Source of the DNA: Candidatus Ornithoclostridium excrementipullorum
Lineage (GTDB): Bacteria > Bacillota > Clostridia > Christensenellales > UBA3700
NCBI GenBank assembly: GCA_018716085.1
Contig: DVKK01000044.1
Span: forward strand, 1 to 64,000
Length of the DNA stretch: 64,000 nucleotides
Direction: 5' to 3'
Positions 29,016 to 37,614 of the stretch are shown piece by piece (the stretch's first letter is position 1; the number at the start of each line of letters is the position of its first letter). The position numbers and the translations under genes are program-made. The notes beneath the pieces are model-generated. The model made no database searches. It saw only the letters and a list, made by a program, of their open reading frames with translations, and was not told the origin of the DNA.

Positions 29016-31412
29016 TCAGCGCAGCACCGCGCCGAGATCTTTCTGCAGTTTCGCGAGGACCGCTTCCGTCGCGGACTGAGCCTCCGCGTCGGTCAGAGTG
29101 CGGTCGGGCATTCTGAATTCCAGTTTGACGGCGACGCTCTTCTTTCCCTTTCCGAGAGCCTCGGAACGATAGATATCGAATATCCTGCTCGAACGCAGAG
29201 CCTTACCGCCCGCCTTCGCCGCGCAGTCGAGTATGCGCGCGGCTTCAACGCTCTCGTCCACGACGACCGCGATATCTCTCTCTATCGGCGGATATTTGCC
29301 CGTTTCGACGTACTTGTAGCCGCGGCTGCGGTATCTTATCAGCGACGCAACATCTATCTCGGCGACGTACATTCTCTGTTTGACGTCCATTGCCGCCGCA
29401 ACGTCGGGATGCACTTCGCCGAGGCTGCCGAAAGAGAACTTGCCGACATACATATCCGCGCCTCTTCCTTTATGGAGATAGGGAGCGTTCGATCTCCTGA
29501 ACACCGGCGATATCCCGAACTTATAACAGATCTTGTCCACGACCGATTTGAGAGAATAGTAATCGTATCCCTCTCCGTAAGCGGCGATCACGAGTTTCTG
29601 TCTTTCCTCGGGCAATTCCGTCAAGGGCAGCGCCTTGGGGATATATACTGCGGCTACCTCGAACAGTTTGGCTTCTCTCACGTTTTTCAGCGCGTTGGAA
29701 GCGAGCGCGGAGAGCGCCGAATATACCAACGTGGTTCGCATTACGGAAGTGTCCTCTCCGAGAGGATTGAGCAGCCTGACGCAGTTTCTTTCGGGAGCGT
29801 CGGGAGCGAAGCCGAGGATATCGAAGCCTTTTTCGCCGGTAAACGAATAGGTCAGCGTTTCCGAATATCCCGCGCCTACGCAGATATCTTTAAGCACGTC
29901 CTCGACCTTCTGCTCTTCGGACTTGCCGCCGAGCGTCTGTTCTTTGCCTCCGATCAGCTTGTCCTCGATATGGTCGTAACCGTACATACGTATCAGCTCC
30001 TCCGCGATATCGTTTGCGTTTTCGATGTCGTCGCGGAAAAGCGGCGGATCCACGGTCAGAACTCCGTCTTTTATCTCGGGACTCATTCCCAGTCCGCCGA
30101 GTATGGACAGCATATCTTCCTCGGGAACGGTGATCCCGAGGATATCTGCTATCCTGACCACCGGCACCGACACCTTCTTCCTCGGCTGAGGATCCGCGAA
30201 AACGTCCGCAACGCCGCGGGCGATCTTGCCGTAGCCGAATTTATATATCAGCGTGAGCGCTCTCATCAGACCGAGCCTCTGGCTGTCGGTATCTATTCCT
30301 CTCTCGTAGCGGAAAGACGAATCCGAGCGCAGATTGAGCTTGCGCGAAGTACGGCGGATGTTGTCGCGCATGAACTTAGCGCTCTCGAATACGATATCCT
30401 TGGTATCGCCGTCTATACAGCTATTTGCGCCGCCCATAACGCCTCCGATTGCGCAGGGTTTCGCGACGTCGCATATGGCGACCATGCTGTCGTCCAGAGC
30501 ATATTCCTTATTATCGAGCGCCACTATCTTTTCGCCGTTCCGCGCTCTGCGTACGACTATCCTGCCCCCTTCGAGTTTTGACGCGTCGAACGCGTGCATC
30601 GGCTGCCCTATCTCGATAAGCACGTAGTTAGTGATATCGACGATGCTGTTGATCGGGCGCAGACCGACGCTTTTCAGTCTTTTGGCTATCGTTTCGTCGG
30701 AAGGCACGATTTTGACGTCGGACACGGCTGCCGCCATATATCTGGGACACAGATCCGGCGCGTCCACCTGTACGGAGATCTTGTCTTCCACATTGTCGGC
30801 GACGCACTCAAACCCTATCTCGGGCTGTCGGAGCGGCTTTTTAAGTACGGCGGCGACCTCTCTGGCGATACCCAGCACGCTGTTGCAGTCGCTGCGGTTC
30901 GCGGTCACGCCGACGTCGAGTATCACGTCGTCGTTGCCCAACACTTCGTTGATATCCGTACCGAGCGGAGCGGTCTCTTTGTTCATCACGAGAATGCCGT
31001 AGACTTCCGCTCCCTCGTAATCGCTCTCGGTCAGCCCCAGTTCCTTGCCCGAACAAAGCATACCGCAGGACTCCACTCCGCGCAGTTTTCCGGTCTTGAT
31101 ATGCACGCCGCCGGGCAGATAGGAATCGTCCAATGCCGCGGGCACGAGATCCCCTTCTTTCAGGTTCTGCGCGCCGGTAACTATCTGCACGGGCTCATCT
31201 CTGCCGATATCGACGGAGCATATCCACAGCTTGTCCGCGTCGGGATGATGCGTCATTTTCGCTATTTTGCCGAGCACGACGTTGCGTATCTCGGCGCTTT
31301 TGTCTATGATCTCCTCGACTTCGAATCCCGCGCCGACCAACTTATCCGCAAGTTCCTGCACGGGAACGTCTATATCCACGAAATCTCCGAGCCAACTCAT
31401 CGAAACTTTCAT
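29016..31412 (-). CDS. pheT: Phenylalanine-tRNA ligase beta subunit
   Basis: The larger subunit of the (alpha-beta)2 enzyme that charges tRNA-Phe and edits mischarged tyrosine. At 798 residues it is a normal bacterial length. It begins MKVSMSWLGDFVDID, followed by an OB-fold tRNA-binding domain (about 40-155), the B3/B4 editing domain (SDVKIVPSDETI, NYVLIEIGQPMHAFDA), B5 and an FDX anticodon-binding end (VETGKYPPIERDIAVVV). Eight bases separate it from pheS; both are under the upstream T-box. Confidence 0.97.
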   Translation of the reverse strand: MKVSMSWLGDFVDIDVPVQELADKLVGAGFEVEEIIDKSAEIRNVVLGKIAKMTHHPDADKLWICSVDIGRDEPVQIVTGAQNLKEGDLVPAALDDSYLPGGVHIKTGKLRGVESCGMLCSGKELGLTESDYEGAEVYGILVMNKETAPLGTDINEVLGNDDVILDVGVTANRSDCNSVLGIAREVAAVLKKPLRQPEIGFECVADNVEDKISVQVDAPDLCPRYMAAAVSDVKIVPSDETIAKRLKSVGLRPINSIVDITNYVLIEIGQPMHAFDASKLEGGRIVVRRARNGEKIVALDNKEYALDDSMVAICDVAKPCAIGGVMGGANSCIDGDTKDIVFESAKFMRDNIRRTSRKLNLRSDSSFRYERGIDTDSQRLGLMRALTLIYKFGYGKIARGVADVFADPQPRKKVSVPVVRIADILGITVPEEDMLSILGGLGMSPEIKDGVLTVDPPLFRDDIENANDIAEELIRMYGYDHIEDKLIGGKEQTLGGKSEEQKVEDVLKDICVGAGYSETLTYSFTGEKGFDILGFAPDAPERNCVRLLNPLGEDTSVMRTTLVYSALSALASNALKNVREAKLFEVAAVYIPKALPLTELPEERQKLVIAAYGEGYDYYSLKSVVDKICYKFGISPVFRRSNAPYLHKGRGADMYVGKFSFGSLGEVHPDVAAAMDVKQRMYVAEIDVASLIRYRSRGYKYVETGKYPPIERDIAVVVDESVEAARILDCAAKAGGKALRSSRIFDIYRSEALGKGKKSVAVKLEFRMPDRTLTDAEAQSATEAVLAKLQKDLGAVLR

Positions 31413-31420
31413 ATCTCACC

Positions 31421-32440
31421 TCACCTGAAGCTTTTCAGAAAACGCGCGTCGTTTTCGAAAAGTATGCGCATATCGGGTATGCCGTATTTGATCATAGTTA
31501 TCCTCTCTATACCCATGCCGAAAGCATATCCGGAATATTCGGACGGATCTATTCCGCAGTTCTCCAGAACTTTGGGGTTGACGACGCCCGCTCCGAGCAC
31601 TTCTATCCATCCCGTGCCGTGGCACAGTCTGCAGCCCTTGCCGTGACATTGGGAACAGGTAACGTCCACTTCCACGCTCGGTTCGGTAAACGGGAAATAC
31701 GACGGACGGAAACGCGTTTTCGTATTCTTGTCGAACAGCTCTCTCGCAAACAACGTCAGCGTACCTTTGAGATCGCACAAAGTGATGTGTTTGTCCACGA
31801 CCAGTCCCTCTATCTGCTGAAACATAGGGCTGTGCGTGGCGTCGTCGTCGGGACGATAGACTTTACCGGGCACGACGATCGCGATGGGCGGCTTCTCGTT
31901 CATCATGGTGCGCGCCTGTACCGGCGAAGTATGCGTGCGCAGCAGTATGTCGTTCCCTATATAGAAAGTATCCTGCATATCTCTCGCGGGATGGTCTTTG
32001 GGTATGTTGAGCGCCTGAAAGTTGAAAAAGTCAAGTTCTATCTCGGGACCTCTCGCGACTTTGAAACCGAGCGAAGTGAATATGTCCACGATCTCGTTTT
32101 TGACGAGCGTGCACGGATGCAGACTTCCCAAAGAACCTTCGTGCGCCGAATACGTGACGTCTACGCTCTCGGCGAGCATCCTCGCCTCGGTCTGCGCCGC
32201 CTCGAGTTCCTTCTGCTTTTCGCCCGTCAGCGCGGTTATGACGTCGCGGGCCTCGTTGACGTATCTTCCGATCTCCGGTTTTTTGTCGGCGGGGACGTCC
32301 TTCATGCCGCGAAGCAACGCCGTCAGTTCGCCGCTCTTGCCCAGATACCTGACTTTGACCGCCGCGATGTCGGCGACGGTCGCGCAAGCGCTCACGTCCG
32401 CTTTAGCCGCGGAGATCAGACTGTCGATCTTTTCTTTCAT
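31421..32440 (-). CDS. pheS: Phenylalanine-tRNA ligase alpha subunit
   Basis: Catalytic subunit that activates phenylalanine. The 339-residue protein has an N-terminal coiled coil and a class II core: motif 2 around VYRPDDDATHSPMFQQIEGL and motif 3 in FGMGIERITM. Between them, CSQCHGKGCRLCHGTG (about 256-271) is a zinc-knuckle-like insert with four paired cysteines, known from other Clostridia. The ATG at 32440 follows GGAGGTAAT. Expression is controlled by the T-box leader directly upstream. Confidence 0.97.
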   Translation of the reverse strand: MKEKIDSLISAAKADVSACATVADIAAVKVRYLGKSGELTALLRGMKDVPADKKPEIGRYVNEARDVITALTGEKQKELEAAQTEARMLAESVDVTYSAHEGSLGSLHPCTLVKNEIVDIFTSLGFKVARGPEIELDFFNFQALNIPKDHPARDMQDTFYIGNDILLRTHTSPVQARTMMNEKPPIAIVVPGKVYRPDDDATHSPMFQQIEGLVVDKHITLCDLKGTLTLFARELFDKNTKTRFRPSYFPFTEPSVEVDVTCSQCHGKGCRLCHGTGWIEVLGAGVVNPKVLENCGIDPSEYSGYAFGMGIERITMIKYGIPDMRILFENDARFLKSFR

Positions 32441-32450
32441 ATTACCTCCG

Positions 32451-32693
32451 AAAAAACAAACGCCCCATACTTTCGTATAGGGCGTTGTCACGCTGTACCA
32501 CCTAACTTCGTCCGCAGGGAAAACCTTACGGACCTCTTAAGACTGTAACGGGTCTGACCGCAGCGGCTTACAACAGGTTGGGCCGCCGAGCTCGGGAGCG
32601 AATTCCCCGTTACGCTGTCGAACCGCCCTTTCAGCCTACGGGGCGGGATCTCTGTCGGCGCGTGTCCACGGGCACGTTCTCCGTCATGGCTTT
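32451..32693 (-). ncRNA. T-box leader of pheS-pheT
   Basis: A minus-strand leader of about 240 nt between the promoter and pheS. The conserved T-box TAGGTGGTACAGCG lies at 32504-32491 and precedes a strong terminator: a stem of about 11 bp (32485-32475 with 32470-32460), then a T-rich run to 32451. The antiterminator would pair the T-box with uncharged tRNA. A TTC triplet (Phe codon) in AATTCGCTCC within stem I could be the specifier. The expected effect is read-through when tRNA-Phe is uncharged. Confidence 0.9.
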
Positions 32694-32699
32694 TACCCT

Positions 32700-32728
32700 A
32701 TTTTACAGCATTTTATCGGTTATGGCAA
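32700..32728 (-). promoter_or_regulatory. Promoter of the pheS T-box transcript
   Basis: On the minus strand: TTGCCA (32728-32723), 17-bp spacer, TAAAAT (32705-32700). It lies within the last codons and the stop of yunB. Confidence 0.7.
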
Positions 32729-33382
32729 CTCTTTTATCGTGGAAAAATCTATGCTGCCCGCGTTCTGTACGATAAACTGCGGCACGTCGCCCACTATGAC
32801 GTTTTCGGCAAGCATGAGCGACGACGAACACTCCACGTTGTTGCTCTCCAAAGGAAGTATGACCTGCGCGTACGCGGTGATGTCGATATACAGCGCGTGC
32901 CTCACCTGATTTATTCCTACGCTCTCGAACTCCGTCCGAAAGAAACATTCCGCCAATCCCACCGTCATTATCTCGAGATTGACGTCAAAGCCTTTTTCGC
33001 CAAGCAGAACTATGCCCGAGAACGCGCCCAAAGGTACGTTGACGCCGTCGAAAAGCAGCGAAGTCATCTCCGTCTGTATGATCGTACTGATGTTGCTCAT
33101 CACCATATTTACGTAAAGCATGTTTACGGTCAGCATTTCGATGTTGCCTTCCCCGTCCTTTACGATGGTGACGAAGTTTTCGTAATTCGCCGCGTCCATA
33201 TCCACAGTAGCTTCTTCGTACGCAGTATTGAGGGCCTCCACCGTCTTGCTCCATACGGTGTTATAGGCGGTTTCGGTGACGAGCGGCACGATATTTCCTC
33301 TGAAATAAAACAACGCGCCTATTATCACGACAAGCACGATTATCACCGCAACGCAGATCTTCGCCTTTTTCCTTGCCCTCAT
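32720..33382 (-). CDS. yunB: Sporulation protein YunB
   Basis: A 220-residue protein with one N-terminal membrane helix (ICVAVIIVLVVIIGALFYF) and an extracytoplasmic domain of the YunB family (VDMDAANYENFVTIVKDGEG, VNVPLGAFSGIVLLG). In Bacillus it is made under SigE in the mother cell and needed for full sporulation. The predicted place is the outer forespore membrane. No clear SigE boxes or ribosome binding site could be assigned before the ATG. Confidence 0.85.
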   Translation of the reverse strand: MRARKKAKICVAVIIVLVVIIGALFYFRGNIVPLVTETAYNTVWSKTVEALNTAYEEATVDMDAANYENFVTIVKDGEGNIEMLTVNMLYVNMVMSNISTIIQTEMTSLLFDGVNVPLGAFSGIVLLGEKGFDVNLEIMTVGLAECFFRTEFESVGINQVRHALYIDITAYAQVILPLESNNVECSSSLMLAENVIVGDVPQFIVQNAGSIDFSTIKELP

Positions 33383-33922
33383 ATCTAATATGATATGCGG
33401 AAAAAGCCTCTGATGTTCCCGAATGCTCTCCGACTATCGGCAGGCAGGCGTCCGAACAATAACGAAATGCGCGGTCAAACTCGGTATCAAACCGAGTCCG
33501 GTTATTAGTGCTATGAAATTTTCCGCGCCGTGTTTTGCCTCCGCGCCCGAGCCTTACGGATGAACTGCGCCGCGTTGCCGACGGCCTACGTATTACCGGA
33601 TGCGCGTATAGAATTTGAATGCGGACGCCGTTCTGAGCTCTTATTCTTTTGATCTCGGATGCTGCGATCAATAAACCGTCGCTCCGTGAACGTTCCACTT
33701 AAAGTCGACCGACAATACAAAACGATCATCCGAAAACGCTCTCTTCGCTTGGCAATTTTAAATTAACATACGGAATAATTTATTCTCGATTATCGCAATT
33801 TTCAGAATTATTCAGAAAAATATATTCTAAATCGGAAGAAAATCAAGCTTGGTCGCCAAAAGCAGAAAGCTTCTTTCAAATATGTTTTGCCGACCGCATT
33901 TGCCTATCCTGATCCCGGTCCG
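33383..33922. other. Intergenic gap with nothing recognised
   Basis: About 540 bases between spoVAE and yunB, partly very AT-rich (33720-33840). Open frames here have no ribosome binding sites or family motifs. Confidence 0.5.
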
Positions 33923-33950
33923 AAAAGCCTTCCCCGCCTTTCGACGGGGA
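33923..33950 (-). terminator. Probable terminator of spoVAC-D-E
   Basis: TCCCCG (33931-33936) pairs with CGGGGA (33945-33950); on the minus strand the stem is followed by AGGCTTTT. Modest T-run. Confidence 0.55.
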
Positions 33951-33954
33951 TCGG

Positions 33955-34329
33955 CTAAGCGCTCTTCGATTTGGATTTGAACAACACCGCGAATACGAAT
34001 CCGAAAACTATCGCCGCAGTCAGCCCTCCCGCCACCGCGCGAAGTCCGTAAGTGCACGCCTCGAACAGTCCTATCTCGGCGCCCTCTATCGCGCCTGCGG
34101 CAAGCGACTTTCCGAAACCGATTATCGGGATCGTTATTCCCGCCAAAGCGAATTTTTCGATAGGGTCGAACAACCCGACCGCTTCGAGCACCACGCCCGT
34201 CAAAAGGAACGTGACCAGAATACGCGCGGACGTCATCTTCGTCTTGTTTATCAGTATCTGACCGATAAGACAGACGATCCCGCCGCAGAGAAAAACTCTG
34301 CCGTATCTTGACAATATCTCCAAAACCAT
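33955..34329 (-). CDS. spoVAE: Stage V sporulation protein AE
   Basis: A 124-residue membrane protein with about four helices, typical of SpoVAE: GGIVCLIGQILINKTKMTSARILV near the start and IPIIGFGKSLAAGAIEGAE in the middle. SpoVA proteins form the channel that loads Ca-dipicolinic acid into the forespore and releases it on germination. The ATG at 34329 follows AGGTGA; the GTG at 34341 would fall in spoVAD. Last gene of a compact spoVAC-spoVAD-spoVAE set. Confidence 0.93.
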   Translation of the reverse strand: MVLEILSRYGRVFLCGGIVCLIGQILINKTKMTSARILVTFLLTGVVLEAVGLFDPIEKFALAGITIPIIGFGKSLAAGAIEGAEIGLFEACTYGLRAVAGGLTAAIVFGFVFAVLFKSKSKSA

Positions 34330-34331
34330 AC

Positions 34332-35339
34332 TCACCTGCACTCTATCGCCACGGCGTGCGCGATCCCCGGAATGCTTTCACCCTGCAACGACGAATCCTT
34401 GGACAGCATCGCGCCCGTGGGCACGAGCAATATCCTGTTGAGCTGCCCCGCCGTCAGCAACTTGTGAAAATAGCTGCAATATACAAGACTGCTGCATCCC
34501 GCGCCCGAACCGCCCAGTCCGCATTTTTGTTTTTCGCCGTAGATCAGGCACCCGCAGTCGTTCACGTTGGATCCGTCGCAGACCTTGTCATGCGACAGCA
34601 GTTCCACCAACAGTTCTCTGCCGAGCCGTCCGAGATCGCCGGTAACGATAAGATCGTAATAATCGGCGCTCCGTCCCGTTTCCCGCAAATGCGCCGCGAT
34701 CGTGTCGTAAGCCGCCGGAGCCATCGCCGCCCCCATATTGTTGGCGTCGGTACAGCCGAGATCGATTATCTCTCCCAAAGTGTAGCAGGTTATCTCGGGA
34801 CAGCGCCACCCCGGATAAGAGTCCGATACGAGTACTGCGCCCGCCCCCGTGACCGTTCTTTGCGAAGCGGGAGTAGGCTGTGTTCCGAGTTCGAGCGGAT
34901 AGCGGTATTGCCTCTCCGCCGTCGCGAAATGCGAGCTAGTACAACAGATGACTTTGCTCATGCCCGCGCCGATCATCATGCTTGCAATCGCGAGCGATTG
35001 CCCGAACGTGGCGCAAGCGCAATACAACCCCGAAAACGGTATTGCGAAACTTCTTGCCGAAAACGACGACGGAACTATCTGATTGAGAAGATCGCCGCCG
35101 AGAAGGCAATCGATGTCTTCGGCGTCGAGCCCCGCTCTTTCGATGAGCCGCATCGTTACGTCGTCGCGAAATTTCGTTTCCGCTTTTTCGTGCGAAGGAC
35201 ACCCCCATTCTCCGCAGTCCGTGGAAAAATCGATGTAATGACGCAGATTTCCGTTTGCCTCGTCGTTGCCTGCAATATCCGCCACGTACGGCAGAAAAAC
35301 TCTCTTATCGGGCGCATACGTTCGTTTCCCAAGCTTCAC
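34332..35339 (-). CDS. spoVAD: Stage V sporulation protein AD
   Basis: The soluble thiolase-fold subunit of the SpoVA channel that binds dipicolinic acid. The 335-residue protein has GLYCACATFGQSLAIAS and the family's glycine-rich end (GLGGSGAGCSSLVYCSYF). The start is GTG at 35339, overlapping the spoVAC stop in GTGA; the ATG-led extension at 35393 lies inside spoVAC and is rejected. Expected to be made in the forespore under SigG. Confidence 0.93.
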   Translation of the reverse strand: MKLGKRTYAPDKRVFLPYVADIAGNDEANGNLRHYIDFSTDCGEWGCPSHEKAETKFRDDVTMRLIERAGLDAEDIDCLLGGDLLNQIVPSSFSARSFAIPFSGLYCACATFGQSLAIASMMIGAGMSKVICCTSSHFATAERQYRYPLELGTQPTPASQRTVTGAGAVLVSDSYPGWRCPEITCYTLGEIIDLGCTDANNMGAAMAPAAYDTIAAHLRETGRSADYYDLIVTGDLGRLGRELLVELLSHDKVCDGSNVNDCGCLIYGEKQKCGLGGSGAGCSSLVYCSYFHKLLTAGQLNRILLVPTGAMLSKDSSLQGESIPGIAHAVAIECR

Positions 35340-35785
35340 AGTCCGACCGCTCCTATTACGAAATAGATGAACCCGACGGCGACGCTCGCGCATACGCCGG
35401 ACACGATTATCGGCCCCGCAATGCCGAACATCCGCGCCATAAGTCCGAAAACTATACCTTCGTTATGGAACTCCATCGCCGGAGAAACTATCGAATTGGC
35501 AAATCCCGTTATAGGTACGATAGATCCCGCCCCTGCGTAATAACCTATCTTATCGTATACGCCTATACCCGTGAGCAGCGAACCGATAAAGATCATCGTC
35601 ATGCCTGTAAGCGCGGATATCGATTTTTCGTCCAAAGGAACGAACGCGGTATATACGTCCGAAAACGCCTGTCCTATCATACATATCAGCCCGCCTACGC
35701 AAAACGCCGTAAACAAAGTACGCGCTTCCTGCGTTCTCGGCGTCGCCTCTTTTACTATCGCAGAATAGCTTTTTGCGTCGATCAT
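35336..35785 (-). CDS. spoVAC: Stage V sporulation protein AC
   Basis: A 149-residue membrane protein and mechanosensitive component of the dipicolinic acid channel. It shows the paralogous SpoVAC/AE pattern: FCVGGLICMIGQAFSDVY, then YYAGAGSIVPITGFANSIVSPAMEF. GGAGG sits seven bases before the ATG. First certain gene of the spoVA set, which has its own transcript start because sigF upstream ends in a terminator. Confidence 0.93.
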   Translation of the reverse strand: MIDAKSYSAIVKEATPRTQEARTLFTAFCVGGLICMIGQAFSDVYTAFVPLDEKSISALTGMTMIFIGSLLTGIGVYDKIGYYAGAGSIVPITGFANSIVSPAMEFHNEGIVFGLMARMFGIAGPIIVSGVCASVAVGFIYFVIGAVGL

Positions 35786-35882
35786 TCGCGCTCCTCCGCA
35801 GTCTTTCCGACCGACGGATAGACGGTTTCCCTGTCTTCTCGATTGCGTTTGAAAGCGATATCTTCCGTCTTTCCCATATCGG

Positions 35883-35911
35883 TATTATGCGCCCGCGGCG
35901 CCGAATTAACC
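35883..35911 (-). promoter_or_regulatory. Possible SigG-type promoter of spoVAC-D-E
   Basis: CATAATA (35889-35883) fits the SigG/SigF-class -10 CATWMTA; 17 bases upstream, GGTTA is a poor -35. Placement between the sigF terminator and spoVAC makes a promoter here likely, but the boxes are only partly convincing. Confidence 0.3.
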
Positions 35912-35965
35912 GCTTCGGACGGTCTTATCGCGTATAAAAATGTTTTGCGCCGTATCAAACGGTAT

Positions 35966-35989
35966 AAAAATGCCGCCCGATCGGCGGCA
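35966..35989 (-). terminator. Terminator of the spoIIA operon
   Basis: TGCCGCC and GGCGGCA pair around five bases, followed on the minus strand by TTTTT. Five bases past the sigF stop. Confidence 0.85.
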
Positions 35990-35993
35990 GGAT

Positions 35994-36710
35994 TCAATCG
36001 AAAGCTTTTTTCAACGTACTGATTATCTTGCTCTCTATTCGCGATATCTGCACCTGGGACACGCCCATTATCTTGGCGATCTCGCTCTGCGTTTTGTCTT
36101 TGTAATATCTTAAGATCAATACCTTTTTCTCCCTTTCGGGCAGTCCGGCTATCACGTCTTTGAGCACGAGCTTGTCTATCATCGAATCGGACTCTTCCCC
36201 CGACGGCAGTTTGTCTATCACGCTCCTGTTCTCTTCGTCGTCGAATTTTTCGTACAAAGATACGGGATACTTGCTGCTGTCCATCGCGAACACTATCTCC
36301 TGCGGAGTAACTTCGAATTTATCGGCAAGGTATTCCGCGCTCGGAGCCTCTCCGTGCTCCGCCCGATAAGCTTCCACCTCTTTTTTGATCCTGGACGAAA
36401 GCGTTTTGAGCGCGCGGCTGACTTTGATCGCTCCGTCGTCGCGTATGAACCTCTTTATCTCGCCCGCTATCATGGGCACGGCGTAGGTAGAGAAACGCAC
36501 GTTGTAAGACGTGTCGAAATTGTTTATCGCCTTTACCAGCCCCAGGCTGCCGAGTTGCAGCAGATCTTCGTATTCCGTCGCATTGCCCCTGTAACGGGCT
36601 GCGATCGACTTTATCAGCGGCATATTGTGAACGATCAGCTGTTCCTTAGCATGATCGTCCCCCGCCTGCGCCGCGGCGATATATTCGAGAGTTTGCTCTC
36701 TGTCAAGCAT
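35994..36710 (-). CDS. sigF: RNA polymerase sigma factor SigF
   Basis: The first forespore-specific sigma factor. The 238-residue protein has region 2 (YEDLLQLGSLGLVKAINNFD, RFSTYAVPMIAGEIKRFIRD), region 3 and the region 4 helix-turn-helix (KTQSEIAKIMGVSQVQISRIE). It is held inactive by SpoIIAB, the upstream gene, and freed when SpoIIAA is dephosphorylated. It overlaps spoIIAB by eight bases. Identified as SigF by its place behind spoIIAA-spoIIAB. Confidence 0.95.
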   Translation of the reverse strand: MLDREQTLEYIAAAQAGDDHAKEQLIVHNMPLIKSIAARYRGNATEYEDLLQLGSLGLVKAINNFDTSYNVRFSTYAVPMIAGEIKRFIRDDGAIKVSRALKTLSSRIKKEVEAYRAEHGEAPSAEYLADKFEVTPQEIVFAMDSSKYPVSLYEKFDDEENRSVIDKLPSGEESDSMIDKLVLKDVIAGLPEREKKVLILRYYKDKTQSEIAKIMGVSQVQISRIESKIISTLKKAFD

Positions 36711-37140
36711 TTTCTACCTCGCGCTCGATCTTTTTCGCCATAACCACGCGCGTGCCTTCTCCGGGAGCCGAAGTGACGTCCATCCTGTCCATGAACGTGC
36801 TCATCAGCGTGAACCCCATTCCGCTCCTTTCCTGTTCGGGCTTGGTCGTGAAGAACGGTTGGATCGCGGTCTTAACGTCTTTTATCCCGCATCCTCTGTC
36901 GACGACGATTATTTCCAATTCGTCCCCGTCTAAACGCGCGGATATTTCCACTTTCTTTTCCGCGTCGCTCTCGTAACCGTGTATCACGCTGTTCGTAAAC
37001 GCTTCGGAAACAGCCGTCTTGATATCCTCGATCTGATCGACCGTCGGATTGAGCGGCAGACAAAACGCCGCGACCGTACTGCGCACGAACGCGTCGTTTG
37101 CCGTGAGCGCAGATATCTCGATTTTAAGTTCGTTTTTCAT
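36703..37140 (-). CDS. spoIIAB: Anti-sigma F factor and protein kinase
   Basis: A 145-residue GHKL-fold kinase that binds SigF and phosphorylates SpoIIAA. Visible motifs are the N box (IKTAVSEAFTNSVIHGY), the G1 box (IIVVDRGCGIKDV) and the G2 region (EQERSGMGFTLM). It lies nine bases after spoIIAA and overlaps sigF, the classic spoIIA order, so the three products are made in linked amounts. Confidence 0.96.
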   Translation of the reverse strand: MKNELKIEISALTANDAFVRSTVAAFCLPLNPTVDQIEDIKTAVSEAFTNSVIHGYESDAEKKVEISARLDGDELEIIVVDRGCGIKDVKTAIQPFFTTKPEQERSGMGFTLMSTFMDRMDVTSAPGEGTRVVMAKKIEREVENA

Positions 37141-37149
37141 TGTTACCTC

Positions 37150-37458
37150 TCAGCTCGTCTTTTTGATTATCGAATAAATGCCCGCGGTGTTGAGAATTTT
37201 ATCCACGAGCCTGTTGGGACCGCATATCTTCGCCTCGATCCCTTTTTGTTTGAGTTTTTTGTATCTCCCGAGCAACATACCTATGCCCGTGCTGTCCATA
37301 AAGTCCAATTTCGAAAAATCGAAAATGAACGTTCTCTGCCTGCACATATCGATAGCCATATCTATCGTCGGCCGTACCTGCGAAGCCGTATGCTCATCCA
37401 GTTCGCCTATCAGCCTGACTACGACCGCGTCGGCGTATTCGGCAAATTTTACTTCCAT
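37150..37458 (-). CDS. spoIIAA: Anti-anti-sigma F factor
   Basis: A 102-residue STAS-domain protein. S56 in LDFMDSTGIGMLLGRY is the serine phosphorylated by SpoIIAB and dephosphorylated by SpoIIE. The unphosphorylated form frees SigF in the forespore. The ATG at 37458 follows GGGAGGAAG; the longer in-frame extension runs into the divergent acetyltransferase gene and is rejected. A SigH-type promoter was looked for upstream but not found with confidence. Confidence 0.95.
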   Translation of the reverse strand: MEVKFAEYADAVVVRLIGELDEHTASQVRPTIDMAIDMCRQRTFIFDFSKLDFMDSTGIGMLLGRYKKLKQKGIEAKICGPNRLVDKILNTAGIYSIIKKTS

Positions 37459-37579
37459 GTCTTCCTCCCGAAAGTTCTCCCTTGCGGGGCAGATAAAAGT
37501 ATATATCCGCACAAATGTCGCAAAGCGGCGGCGTTTGACGAAAAGCCTCGCAAAAAGACAAAAGCGCCGCGCCGCATCG

Positions 37580-37608
37580 TTGCATACGTCCGTCGCACAT
37601 GCTAAAAT
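37580..37608 (+). promoter_or_regulatory. Promoter of the acetyltransferase gene, leaderless
   Basis: TTGCAT (37580-37585), 17-bp spacer, TAAAAT (37603-37608), then six bases to the ATG at 37615. No ribosome binding site. Confidence 0.6.
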
Positions 37609-37614
37609 GTGAAT

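Noticed and set aside
34308..35366. Long plus-strand open frame opposite spoVAD
   Set aside because: It is the mirror of a well-recognised gene; its translation is Arg/His-rich with no family resemblance. The same holds for other long antisense frames such as 12319-13623, 15542-16975 and 26667-28985.
35782..35877. 31-codon frame ending in ATGA at the spoVAC start
   Set aside because: It has no ribosome binding site or motif, and spoVAC has its own strong GGAGG. The overlap is probably chance.
37459..37570. SigH promoter for spoIIAA
   Set aside because: Expected from other spore-formers, but no RNAGGAWWW / RNNGAAT pair at the right spacing was found.
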